Below are positions 1 through 7,782 of a DNA stretch of 36,657 nt, piece by piece (within the stretch, counting starts at the first letter, position 1; every line of letters starts with the position of its first letter). The translations under genes were made by a program, and so were the position numbers. Below the pieces are notes generated by a model that made no database searches, was not told the DNA's origin, and was given only the letters and a program-made list of their open reading frames with translations. The stretch covers positions 1 to 36,657 of the forward strand of contig JAFTIL010000028.1 in NCBI GenBank assembly GCA_017456905.1, in the 5' to 3' direction. This DNA is from Clostridia bacterium (GTDB lineage: Bacteria; Bacillota; Clostridia; Oscillospirales; CAG-272).

Positions 1-101
1 AGCTCGCAACCGGTGAGTATTACCCCACCACCCTCAACGGTTACCTTGAGAAGGGTAAATATGATTGGGGCAAGGACGGTAAATACTATCCCGGCAAATA
101 A
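1..101 (+). CDS. 3' end of an unknown protein (partial)
   Basis: An open frame enters from the left edge and ends at a TAA at 99-101, giving 32 residues rich in Tyr, Gly and Lys (ending YYPGK). It is followed ten bases later by a strong hairpin, as expected for a real gene end. The Tyr/Gly/Lys/Trp composition recalls secreted or wall-associated repeat proteins, but the piece is too short to assign. The product is unknown. Confidence 0.5.
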   Translation, partial: LATGEYYPTTLNGYLEKGKYDWGKDGKYYPGK

Positions 102-110
102 TCAATCTGA

Positions 111-146
111 AAATTGCTGCCAAGCCTTTTGGCTTGGCAGCAATTT
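111..146 (+). terminator. Hairpin terminator after the partial gene
   Basis: A perfect 16-bp stem (111-126 with 131-146) closes a TTTT loop. It starts ten bases after the stop of the upstream partial gene. The last stem bases are AATTT, but no long T run follows, so termination could be partial. It separates the partial gene from the polysaccharide locus. Confidence 0.7.
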
Positions 147-167
147 GACGAAAATATACGTTTGAAA

Positions 168-210
168 CGCAATAGAAAGCAGGCGAGCATATCGTGTGTT
201 TTCTATTGCG
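168..210 (+). promoter_or_regulatory. Inverted repeat in the leader of the pyruvyl transferase gene
   Basis: An 11-bp perfect inverted repeat (168-178 with 200-210) with a 21-base loop lies about 20 bases upstream of the ribosome binding site (AAGGAG, 231-236) of the next gene. It could be a 5' leader hairpin or an operator. It resembles no known riboswitch, and no clear promoter was identified beside it. Confidence 0.3.
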
Positions 211-241
211 CTTCATTCCAATTGACGCAAAAGGAGACTGA

Positions 242-1357
242 ATGATGAAGGTTGGAATATTGACATTCCCGAACTCCGTAAGCTATGGCGCGACTTTGCA
301 AATGTACGCGCTCTGCCGAGCGGTTGAACGGCTCGGCCACGAGGCCGAGGCCATCAATTATTACAACGTGTTTATGAAGGCGGAACTGCATTGCAAATCG
401 ACTGCGAAATCCGAAAAAAAATATCGTTGTAAAAGAATCATCAAAAGTTTTCTGCACAGAAAACTCTATCGGAAATTCGCGGCCTTCGAAAAAGATGTGA
501 TCAATCTGTTCCCCAAAAAGAGTTTTACAGATAAGGCTTTGCTTCCTGAGATCGGGACCCGATACGATGCTGTGATCTGCGGTAGCGATCAGGTATGGAA
601 TCCCAATATTACCGGCGGCGATCTGAGCTATTTCCTCAATTTTTGTGGCCAAACGACCAGGCGTGTTGCTTATGCGCCCAGCTTTGGTGTTGAAATTTTG
701 CCGGAAGCGTTGAAAGATCAGGCTCGTGAGGAGCTGAAGCTTTTTTCCGAAATTTCTGTGCGAGAGGTGCAGGGACAGGCCTTGGTTACCGATATGATCG
801 GCCGGGAAGTGCCTGTCGTCATTGACCCTACGATGCTACTTGAAAGGGAAGAATGGGAGAAAATTGAGGTCCCGTATCGAAAGATCAAGGGAGACTATAT
901 CCTCTATTTTACGGTTAAATCATCGCATCGTCTTTTTCAAAAATGCCGAGACTTTGCGAAAAAGAACGGCTTGACGATGGTAGTTGTGGGTGGAAATTTC
1001 TTGAAAAAAATCAAAAACAATGATCCGACAGTGCAGTATGCAACCTGTATTTCTCCTGCAGAATGGCTATGGCTGATCCATCATGCCAAGTATGTTGCCA
1101 CGAATTCCTTCCACGGAACGGCGTTTTCGATTATATTTGAAAAAGATTTTTATTTGGAGTTGTCTGCGGCTACAAATTCCCGACTGATCAATATTGTTCG
1201 CATACTGGCTCTGGAGAACCAAATTCTTTCCGAAGAAGCAGATATGATTCCGACCAAAGCGGATTATAAGATGGCAAGGGAAAACATGCTTCGCTTACAA
1301 GAAGATTCCTTGAGCTATTTGAAAAACGCATTGCGCGAGGATGTGAATCATGGATAA
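242..1357 (+). CDS. Polysaccharide pyruvyl transferase family protein
   Basis: This protein of about 371 residues belongs to the polysaccharide pyruvyl transferase family (CsaB/WcaK-like), which adds ketal pyruvate to sugars of surface polysaccharides in the cytoplasm. It opens with a typical N-terminal KVGILTFPNSVSYGATLQ segment. It has the family segments AVICGSDQVWNPN (about residues 110-122) and VVIDPTMLL (about 192-200). A late ATNSFHGTAFS segment (about 286-296) is characteristic of the family, whose fold resembles GT-B. Two ATGs compete: the one at 245 is 8 bases from AAGGAG (231-236) and the one at 242 is 5 bases away, so Met2 may be the real start. The gene overlaps the flippase gene that follows by 8 bases, so the two are co-transcribed. 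The exact sugar target cannot be read from sequence. Confidence 0.88.
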   Translation: MMKVGILTFPNSVSYGATLQMYALCRAVERLGHEAEAINYYNVFMKAELHCKSTAKSEKKYRCKRIIKSFLHRKLYRKFAAFEKDVINLFPKKSFTDKALLPEIGTRYDAVICGSDQVWNPNITGGDLSYFLNFCGQTTRRVAYAPSFGVEILPEALKDQAREELKLFSEISVREVQGQALVTDMIGREVPVVIDPTMLLEREEWEKIEVPYRKIKGDYILYFTVKSSHRLFQKCRDFAKKNGLTMVVVGGNFLKKIKNNDPTVQYATCISPAEWLWLIHHAKYVATNSFHGTAFSIIFEKDFYLELSAATNSRLINIVRILALENQILSEEADMIPTKADYKMARENMLRLQEDSLSYLKNALREDVNHG

Positions 1358-2849
1358 AAGGATAAAACGAGCGAAGATCAACGCTCTGTCGACCTTGCTG
1401 GCCCAGCTCGTTTCTACGGCTGTTGGTGTTGTGATTCCGTGGATCATGATCGCACATTTTGGGTCGGAGGCATACGGCGCCACAACCTCTATCGCCAGCT
1501 TTTTAGCCTATATTTCTCTATTTGAGGGCGGTATTGGTCGTGTGGCCAGAGGAGCTCTCTATAAGCCCTTAGCTCTCGGTGACGAAGAACAGATCAGCCG
1601 TATCTATTTGGCCATTAAACGTTTTTTCAGCATCATTGGCGTGGCGTTTATGGGATATACGTTAATATTGGCCGTGTTTTATTATGACATTGCTGATGTA
1701 ACGGTTTTTGATCGCAAGTATGTCTTCGCTCTTGTTCTGGTGATTGCACTGAGCAAATTTGCCGAGTATATGTGGGGAATCTCTAATGTCACCTTGCTCA
1801 ATGCCCATCAGCGCCAGTACGTGGTAAACGTGGTTGCCATGCTGTCAAATATTCTGAATCTGTTGGCGATCACCCTTCTTGTAACGGCCGGTTCCGGAAT
1901 TTTGTGGGTGAAGCTGGCCAGTAGTATGGTCTTCCTGCTCAAGCCGTTCCTTTTCACGATTTACATTAAGCGGCATTATCATATAAGGAAAACAAAAACA
2001 AGGGCGGTTCTCAAGAATAAAACGACGGGTATCGCACAACACGTTGCATATGTGTTACAGAATAGTACGGCCAGTTTGATCTTGACTGTTTGTGCGGATC
2101 TGAAATACGTCGCCGTATATTCGGTATATCACTTAGTCATATTCAGCCTGAGAAATATCGTGACCGCCTTTACGGGCGGTATGGAGGCTTTATTCGGTGA
2201 TATGATTGCTCAAGAAGAGCACGAGCAGCTCAAAGGTACCTATGAAAAATATAAACTGCTGTTGACCGTTTTGGTTATTGCTTTTTTTGGAACAGCAGCA
2301 ATTTTGATAGTTCCGTTTGTTATGCTATATACGAAGGGTGTGGCTGATGCGAATTATGAGCAACCGCTGTTTGCCATTCTCGTGGTCATGGCGGAAGCGC
2401 TCAATTGTTTGATTTGGCCTTGCTTCAATTTAACCATCGCAGGCAACAGACTGAGAGAAAGCCAGGCCGGCGCTTACGGAGAAGCGATCATAACCATTGC
2501 TGTCTCTTTGGCGCTGGTATTTTGGAATCCCTTGCTGGGCGTTGCCATTGGAGCGTTGGCTGGGGCGTTGTTCAAATGCATATTTTATACAGCTTTTTCG
2601 GGAAAGAAAATCCTACGTAGCAGCGTTACTCATTTGATGATAAACACCGTTGTTGTGGGTGTCGTAATGGTTTTGATTTCCGTTGTTGGCATGGCAGTTA
2701 TCAAAAATTTCAATCTATACAACTATTATCGATGGATCATAGCCGGAATATGCACATTCCCCATTGTCACGGGAATCGGCCTCTTGACGGGCTCTCTTCT
2801 GTATCCTGCATCTTTAAAAAACGTGGTGAATAATCTTTTTAGTAAATAA
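1350..2849 (+). CDS. Lipopolysaccharide/O-unit flippase (Wzx-like, MOP superfamily)
   Basis: This 499-residue polytopic membrane protein has about 12-14 hydrophobic segments spread evenly along its length, the pattern of Wzx/RfbX-type flippases that move undecaprenyl-PP-linked repeat units across the membrane. The N-terminal region (AKINALSTLLAQLVSTAVG, then a first long helix) is typical of the polysaccharide biosynthesis family. It starts inside the end of the pyruvyl transferase gene, which indicates translational coupling. A second, unrelated-looking flippase lies at 14087, so the locus has two. Substrate is not readable. Confidence 0.85.
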   Translation: MDKRIKRAKINALSTLLAQLVSTAVGVVIPWIMIAHFGSEAYGATTSIASFLAYISLFEGGIGRVARGALYKPLALGDEEQISRIYLAIKRFFSIIGVAFMGYTLILAVFYYDIADVTVFDRKYVFALVLVIALSKFAEYMWGISNVTLLNAHQRQYVVNVVAMLSNILNLLAITLLVTAGSGILWVKLASSMVFLLKPFLFTIYIKRHYHIRKTKTRAVLKNKTTGIAQHVAYVLQNSTASLILTVCADLKYVAVYSVYHLVIFSLRNIVTAFTGGMEALFGDMIAQEEHEQLKGTYEKYKLLLTVLVIAFFGTAAILIVPFVMLYTKGVADANYEQPLFAILVVMAEALNCLIWPCFNLTIAGNRLRESQAGAYGEAIITIAVSLALVFWNPLLGVAIGALAGALFKCIFYTAFSGKKILRSSVTHLMINTVVVGVVMVLISVVGMAVIKNFNLYNYYRWIIAGICTFPIVTGIGLLTGSLLYPASLKNVVNNLFSK

Positions 2850-2884
2850 CGGCATAATAGTCGTAATGAGGAGGCAACGCATTT

Positions 2885-3853
2885 ATGTATGATCAATACA
2901 TTGGGCATGATATTAAGGCATACGCGGGGTATGTGAAGGATGAGCATGATTTGCTTGCGTGTTCGTCTGGCGGAATTGCAACTGCATTATCCCGTTTGAT
3001 CATTGAACGAGGCGGATATGTGGCAGGAGTGACTTATAGCAGTGATTTTATGGAGGCAAAATATGAAATCACTAACACGCTGGAAGGGATTGAAAAATTT
3101 AGAGGTTCAAAATATGTTGAGGTTCAAAAAGGGACTATTTATAAAGAAATTCAGACACTTTTGAATGACGGCAACACGGTTTTGTTTTTTGGATTACCAT
3201 GTGTGGTCGCAGCTCTTCGATCCTATTTAAAGAAAGACTATAATCACTTAATTACTGTCGATTTAATATGCCATGGACCTACATTGTCTCAAGTTCATAA
3301 AGATTATATAACATATTTGACAAACAAATATGATAGTAAAATCGTTGAGTTTTCGGTGAAAAAGAAAATGGGATCGTGGACTCCTGGGTATCTCTATGCA
3401 AAATTTGACAATGGAAAAAGTTTTTGTGAACAGTTTTACCATACTGAATATGGTTATGGGTTTAGTGTATTAGCGAAAAAAAGCTGCTATTCCTGTTCGT
3501 TTCGTGGGAATAATCGAACGGGGGATATTATGATCGGCGATTTTTGGGGGGCAAATAAAGCGGATAAATTTTGGAACAAAAACGGAGTTTCCTCTATATT
3601 GGTACACACACCCAAGGGAAATGATTTGATTTGTTCCTTGAAGGATATTGAATTGTATGAAACTTCCTTTGAAAGAATTGTGGAGCAAAATCCAAATATT
3701 ATTCATCCCAGAAGTGTCCGAGTTGAAAAAAAGAAATTTGAAAAATTATTATTCCGAAAAGGGCTTTTTTATGCAGTAAAGCATTCAAGAAGATTGGGGA
3801 CTCGGATTAAAGGCGTTATCAAAAAAATAAGAAAGAACTCGGCCCGGGTATAG
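2885..3853 (+). CDS. FrhB/FdhB-like (coenzyme F420 hydrogenase beta subunit family) polysaccharide locus protein
   Basis: The 322-residue protein matches the FrhB_FdhB N- and C-terminal family often found in exopolysaccharide clusters. Visible segments are CSSGGIATALS (from C26), FFGLPC (C106), DLICHGP (C129), and a cluster CYSC followed by GDIMIGDFWG (C201, C204). It lacks the N-terminal two-[4Fe-4S] ferredoxin domain that longer relatives carry. In related clusters such proteins are thought to do redox chemistry on a sugar or to accompany pyruvyl transferases, which fits the neighbour at 242. The ribosome binding site is GAGGAGG (2868-2874). The gene is clearly more AT-rich than its neighbours, which suggests separate acquisition. 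It ends the first transcription unit. Confidence 0.8.
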   Translation: MYDQYIGHDIKAYAGYVKDEHDLLACSSGGIATALSRLIIERGGYVAGVTYSSDFMEAKYEITNTLEGIEKFRGSKYVEVQKGTIYKEIQTLLNDGNTVLFFGLPCVVAALRSYLKKDYNHLITVDLICHGPTLSQVHKDYITYLTNKYDSKIVEFSVKKKMGSWTPGYLYAKFDNGKSFCEQFYHTEYGYGFSVLAKKSCYSCSFRGNNRTGDIMIGDFWGANKADKFWNKNGVSSILVHTPKGNDLICSLKDIELYETSFERIVEQNPNIIHPRSVRVEKKKFEKLLFRKGLFYAVKHSRRLGTRIKGVIKKIRKNSARV

Positions 3854-3902
3854 ATACGGGACCCTACAGTCGATGCTGACGTGATCAATTCAATCAAAAT
3901 AT

Positions 3903-3933
3903 AAAATCCCTCTTCTGACGGAAGGGGGATTTT
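3903..3933 (+). terminator. Intrinsic terminator of the first polysaccharide unit
   Basis: A 13-bp stem (3903-3915 with 3921-3933, one G-T pair) encloses a 5-base loop and runs straight into a run of five T. It lies 50 bases after the FrhB-like stop. The A run on the 5' side could allow weak function on the other strand. Confidence 0.88.
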
Positions 3934-3997
3934 TGCGTTTCAGCAGAGTGAAGTGCGATTGGTAATATCCCCAAATTAAAATAAAGGGCCAAAAGGG

Positions 3998-4026
3998 TTG
4001 CATTATTTTAGTCCATATGATATAAT
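3998..4026 (+). promoter_or_regulatory. Sigma-A promoter with extended -10 for the main polysaccharide operon
   Basis: TTGCAT (3998-4003), a 17-base spacer and a perfect TATAAT (4021-4026) preceded by TGA (4018-4020) form an extended -10 promoter. The predicted start is near 4033, leaving a leader of about 150 bases before the aminotransferase at 4185. Confidence 0.85.
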
Positions 4027-4079
4027 AAAATGTAAAACTGTCTAATCAATGATCATATTATTTGTATATTTGGGAAAGG

Positions 4080-4155
4080 TCGGGAAATTAACCCGAGGTA
4101 CTTTACGTATCGATATTTCTTTAAACGGGTTGCAGACCTGCATGAAACAGCAGCC
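4080..4155 (+). promoter_or_regulatory. Structured leader with mutually exclusive pairings
   Basis: In the predicted 5' leader, TCGGG (4080-4084) can pair with CCCGA (4092-4096). AACCCG (4090-4095) can instead pair with CGGGTT (4126-4131), and GGTTGC (4128-4133) can pair with GCAGCC (4150-4155). The pairings compete for the same bases. No known riboswitch class was recognised and no U-rich terminator follows, so a regulatory role is only a possibility. Confidence 0.35.
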
Positions 4156-4184
4156 GAAAATACCAGTAATGAGGAGAGTCAGAC

Positions 4185-5324
4185 ATGACACCCTGTAATC
4201 ATCGCATTCCGTTAGCCACTCCCACCATGCACGGTGACGAAATGGCCTATATCCAAGAAGCCTTTGACCGCAACTGGATCGCCCCCTTGGGCTTCAACTG
4301 CGATGGCTTTGAGGCCGAGATGGGTGCCTATTTGAATTGTAACAGAAAAACCTATCATCACGCTCTGTGCCTCAACGCAGGTACGGCCGCACTTCACTTA
4401 GCCGTCAAACTGGCAGGGGTCAAGCGCGGAGATATCGTTCTCTGCAGCGATATGACTTTTGCGGCCACCGTTAACCCCGTGACCTACGAGGGCGGTGTGC
4501 AGGTGTTCGTAGATTCCGAGCGGGAGACCTGGAACATGGATCCCCGCGCTCTGGAGAAGGCGTTTGAAAAATATCCCCAGGCTAAGGTGGTCATGTTGGC
4601 TCACCTCTACGGCACGCCGGCCAGGATGAATGAGATCGTAGAGATCTGTAAGCTCCATAACGCCATTCTGATCGAGGACGCTGCCGAGGCCCTTTCCTCT
4701 GAGTATCGGGGAAGAAAATGCGGCACCTTCGGTAAGTATAATATTCTGTCCTTTAACGGCAACAAGATCATCACCACCTCAGGTGGCGGTATGTTGCTCT
4801 GCGAAAACGAGGCGGATCGCAAAAAAGCCCTGTTCTGGGCTACCCAGGCACGTGAGCCCGCTCTTTGGTATCAGCACGAGGAGATCGGTTATAACTACCG
4901 TATGTCCAACGTGGTGGCAGGTATCGGACGCGGACAGCTCAAGCATCTGGAGAATCACCGCGAACGCAAGGAGGCTGTCTATCGCCGCTACGAAAAGGCG
5001 CTTGCCGATCTGCCCGTGACCATGAATCCCTACCTGCCCGACAGTAAGCCGAATTTCTGGTTGTCTTGTATGGCGGTGGACAAGGGGATCAAGGTGGATC
5101 CTCTGGATATTGTATGTAAGCTGAACGCTTGTAACGTAGAGGCTCGTCCCATCTGGAAGCCCATGCATATGCAGCCTGTTTTCAAAGGACACGATTTTAT
5201 CTCGGTTGAAGAAAGCCCTGTCAGCGAGGATATCTTCGCCCGCGGACTGTGTCTCCCCTCGGATATCAAGATGACCGGGGAAGAACAAAATTACGTCATA
5301 GACGTGATCAGATCCTGTTTTTGA
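4185..5324 (+). CDS. PLP-dependent DegT/DnrJ/EryC1/StrS sugar aminotransferase (EpsN/PglE-like)
   Basis: The 379-residue protein belongs to the DegT/DnrJ/EryC1/StrS family, which transaminates nucleotide-linked 4-keto-6-deoxy sugars using PLP. It shows the cofactor segment NAGTAALHLA (about 65-74), the EDAAEAL segment with the conserved Asp (D155), and the Schiff-base lysine K184 in NGNKIITTSGGG. Together with the phosphoglycosyl transferase and acetyltransferase that follow, it matches the EpsN-EpsL-EpsM (Bacillus) and PglE-PglC-PglD (Campylobacter) modules that make and load a diamino-dideoxy sugar. The 4,6-dehydratase normally needed upstream is not in the window. The start is supported by GAGGAG 9 bases before it. 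It is first in the 12-kb operon. Confidence 0.9.
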   Translation: MTPCNHRIPLATPTMHGDEMAYIQEAFDRNWIAPLGFNCDGFEAEMGAYLNCNRKTYHHALCLNAGTAALHLAVKLAGVKRGDIVLCSDMTFAATVNPVTYEGGVQVFVDSERETWNMDPRALEKAFEKYPQAKVVMLAHLYGTPARMNEIVEICKLHNAILIEDAAEALSSEYRGRKCGTFGKYNILSFNGNKIITTSGGGMLLCENEADRKKALFWATQAREPALWYQHEEIGYNYRMSNVVAGIGRGQLKHLENHRERKEAVYRRYEKALADLPVTMNPYLPDSKPNFWLSCMAVDKGIKVDPLDIVCKLNACNVEARPIWKPMHMQPVFKGHDFISVEESPVSEDIFARGLCLPSDIKMTGEEQNYVIDVIRSCF

Positions 5325-5333
5325 GGTCATACA

Positions 5334-5990
5334 ATGTACGCAAAATGTTTAAAACGTGTGTTGGATTTTACTCTTTCACTCGTCGCTCTTATGATCTTAT
5401 CTCCCATACTTTTGATCTTGGCGGTTGTCGGTGCCGTAGCCATGAAGGGAAACCCCTTTTTTACTCAACTCCGCCCCGGTAAGATCAGCAAGAAGACAGG
5501 GAAGGAAAAGATCTTTCGGCTCATCAAGTTCCGCACCATGAGCAACGCGAAGGATCAGGATGGAAATTTCCTGCCCGACGATGTGCGCTTGAATCGATAT
5601 GGCAAATTCCTGCGTTCTACCTCGCTGGACGAGCTTCCCGAGCTATTCAATATCCTCAAAGGCGACATGGCCTTGGTGGGGCCGCGGCCTCTTTTGGTGA
5701 AGTACATACCTCTTTACAACGAAGAACAGCGGCACAGACACGACGTACGTCCCGGACTGACGGGATACGCGCAGGTGAATGGGAGAAACGCAGTTTCCTG
5801 GGAAGATCGTTTTAAGATGGATGTTGCCTATGTAAACCACGTGACCTTTATGGGAGACCTTAAGATCATTCTCCAAACGGTCAAGACGGTGCTTTCAAGA
5901 GAAGGCATCAGTAGTGAAACCAGCATAACTAAAGAAGAATTTACAGGCACCCAAAATTTTTCCGACGAGAAAGAGTATATAGATATATGA
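5334..5990 (+). CDS. Undecaprenyl-phosphate phosphoglycosyl transferase (EpsL/PglC-like sugar transferase)
   Basis: This 218-residue monotopic bacterial sugar transferase has one N-terminal re-entrant hydrophobic helix (about 10-36) and the catalytic Asp-Glu pair in TSLDELPE (D99-E100). It also has the family segments KGDMALVGPRPLL (about 109-121) and RPGLTGYAQVNGR (about 139-151). It is expected to transfer sugar-1-phosphate to undecaprenyl phosphate at the inner face of the membrane and so start repeat-unit assembly. Its short length is that of PglC rather than the long WbaP/WcaJ type. It sits between aminotransferase and acetyltransferase, so the donor is probably a UDP-diacetamido sugar. 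It overlaps the next gene by 4 bases. Confidence 0.92.
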   Translation: MYAKCLKRVLDFTLSLVALMILSPILLILAVVGAVAMKGNPFFTQLRPGKISKKTGKEKIFRLIKFRTMSNAKDQDGNFLPDDVRLNRYGKFLRSTSLDELPELFNILKGDMALVGPRPLLVKYIPLYNEEQRHRHDVRPGLTGYAQVNGRNAVSWEDRFKMDVAYVNHVTFMGDLKIILQTVKTVLSREGISSETSITKEEFTGTQNFSDEKEYIDI

Positions 5991-6601
5991 GTAATCAAAA
6001 TAAGTTGATCATTGTAGGCGCAGGCGGTCACGGAAAAGTGATCGCGGATACTGCAATCAAAAACGGCTATACGAATATCAGCTTTGTGGATGATCATGCG
6101 GTCGGCGAATCCATGGGTTTTCCCATCATAGGAGCCGTGCCAGAAATCGAAATGCTGAAGGATGACCAAACTGATTTCGTGATCGGTATTGGAAATAACC
6201 AAACACGAAAAGCCATTGCCGAAAGATATGACGTGCGTTGGGTAACGCTGATCCATCCCTCGGCTCAAATCGCTACGAGCGTGACTTTGGGACAAGGAAC
6301 GGTGGTTATGGCGGGTGCTGTCATCAACGCTTGCGCAACCATAGGAGATCATTGTATCATCAATACGGGCGCTGTGGTCGAGCATGATAACGTCATTGAG
6401 AATTATGTGCATATATCCCCTAAGGCTGCGCTCGGCGGCTCCGTTTGCATCGGCGAACAGACGCACGTCGGTATTGGTGCCACCGTTATAAATCATATGG
6501 CTATATGTGGGGGCTGTACGATTGGCGCAGGGGCGGTCGTGGTTAAAAGCATTGAACAAAGCGGAACCTATATCGGTGTTCCCGCCCAAAGAAAGATATG
6601 A
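5987..6601 (+). CDS. NeuD/PglD-type sugar N-acetyltransferase (EpsM-like)
   Basis: This 204-residue left-handed beta-helix acyltransferase has an N-terminal GAGGHGK segment (11-17), which forms the small Rossmann-like UDP-sugar binding part. Hexapeptide repeats from about residue 95 onward form the acetyl-CoA-binding helix. H133 in AVVEHD corresponds to the catalytic histidine of PglD. It should acetylate the 4-amino group made by the aminotransferase two genes earlier. ATGA overlaps with both neighbours (5987-5990 and 6598-6601) show tight coupling. Confidence 0.9.
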   Translation: MSNQNKLIIVGAGGHGKVIADTAIKNGYTNISFVDDHAVGESMGFPIIGAVPEIEMLKDDQTDFVIGIGNNQTRKAIAERYDVRWVTLIHPSAQIATSVTLGQGTVVMAGAVINACATIGDHCIINTGAVVEHDNVIENYVHISPKAALGGSVCIGEQTHVGIGATVINHMAICGGCTIGAGAVVVKSIEQSGTYIGVPAQRKI

Positions 6602-7782
6602 AGATTTTATACGTAACCACCATAGGTCTTACCATGGGGTTCTTTAAGGACTTGATCAAGGAGCTGATCGGCCAAGGACATACCGTAGAGATCGCTTGCA
6701 ATGAAAGCGATCGTCCCGTGGACCCCTTTTACCATGAATTGGGATGTCCCGTGCATCAGATCGACTGCTCCCGCTCCCCTTTGAGCAAGGCAACCGTGAA
6801 GGCGATCAAGCAACTCAAAGGGCTGGTTGAGACAAACCGTTATGACGTCGTCCACTGCCACACCCCCGTTGCGGCAACCTGTACCCGCTTGGCCTGCAGA
6901 AAGCTCCGAAAAACACAAGGGGTCAAGGTGTTTTATACCGCTCACGGCTTCCACTTCTGCAAAGGTGCGCCACTGAAGAACTGGCTGATCTATTACCCTG
7001 TGGAAAAGCTCTGCGCCCACTATACCGACAAGCTGATCACCATCAACCATGAGGACTATTCGCTTGCACAAAGAAAAATGAAGGCAAGGGAAGTGCTTTA
7101 CGTCCCCGGCGTTGGCGTGGATCTGAAACGGTTTCAAAATGTTTTCGTAGACAAAGCTGCCAAACGACGCGAACTGGGCATTCCCGAGGATGCTACGGTC
7201 TTGCTTTCGGTGAGTGAAGTGAATGAAAACAAAAATCATCAGATCATCATTCGTGCCATGGCAAGGCTACAGCGGGAAAACATGCATTACATGATCGCGG
7301 GTAGCGGCCCTCTGGCAGATGCCTTGCTGCAATTGGCCCAAAGCTTGGGGATGGCAGATCGCGTGCATATGTTGGGGTACAGAAACGATATCCCCGAGCT
7401 TTGCTATGCGGCGGATATCTTCTGCTTCCCATCCTATCGCGAAGGTCTGGGTCTGGCCGCCATTGAAGCCATGGCTTGCGGTCTCCCCATTGTAACGTCC
7501 AACGTTCACGGCATCAATGATTACAGCCAAAACAACGTGACAGGATATAAATGCGCCCCGAAGGATACAGACGGTTTTGCTGAGGCAATCCGAAAGCTGG
7601 CTGATGATCCGACGTTGAGAAAGCAAATAGGCGTTCGTAACGTGAAGCTCTCGGAGTCCTATGATGTTTCGCGAATCGTTCCGCTGATGATGGAAATTTA
7701 TCACCCCATATCATCAAGTCAAGGCGAGGAATCATCATCTGTATTCTGCGAAAAAATTCAGGAAGGAACGATACGGCAATGA
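6598..7782 (+). CDS. Glycosyltransferase family 4 (EpsD/PglA-like)
   Basis: This 394-residue GT-B enzyme has the N-terminal segment MKILYVTT, a VVHCHTP segment (about 84-90) and YTAHGFHF (about 113-120). The retaining GT4 signature E-x7-E is present as E282 and E290 in REGLGLAAIEAMACGLP. It directly follows the initiating trio, as EpsD/EpsF or PglA do, so it is a good candidate for adding the second sugar to the lipid-linked first sugar at the cytoplasmic face. It overlaps both neighbours by four bases. Confidence 0.9.
   Translation: MKILYVTTIGLTMGFFKDLIKELIGQGHTVEIACNESDRPVDPFYHELGCPVHQIDCSRSPLSKATVKAIKQLKGLVETNRYDVVHCHTPVAATCTRLACRKLRKTQGVKVFYTAHGFHFCKGAPLKNWLIYYPVEKLCAHYTDKLITINHEDYSLAQRKMKAREVLYVPGVGVDLKRFQNVFVDKAAKRRELGIPEDATVLLSVSEVNENKNHQIIIRAMARLQRENMHYMIAGSGPLADALLQLAQSLGMADRVHMLGYRNDIPELCYAADIFCFPSYREGLGLAAIEAMACGLPIVTSNVHGINDYSQNNVTGYKCAPKDTDGFAEAIRKLADDPTLRKQIGVRNVKLSESYDVSRIVPLMMEIYHPISSSQGEESSSVFCEKIQEGTIRQ

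Larger units (their letters stand above)
3854..4184 (+). other. Intergenic region between the two polysaccharide units
   Basis: These 331 bases hold no convincing gene. They contain the terminator of the first unit (3903-3933), an extended -10 promoter (3998-4026) and a leader of about 150 bases with competing hairpins (4080-4155) before the aminotransferase start. Each is listed separately. Confidence 0.8.
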
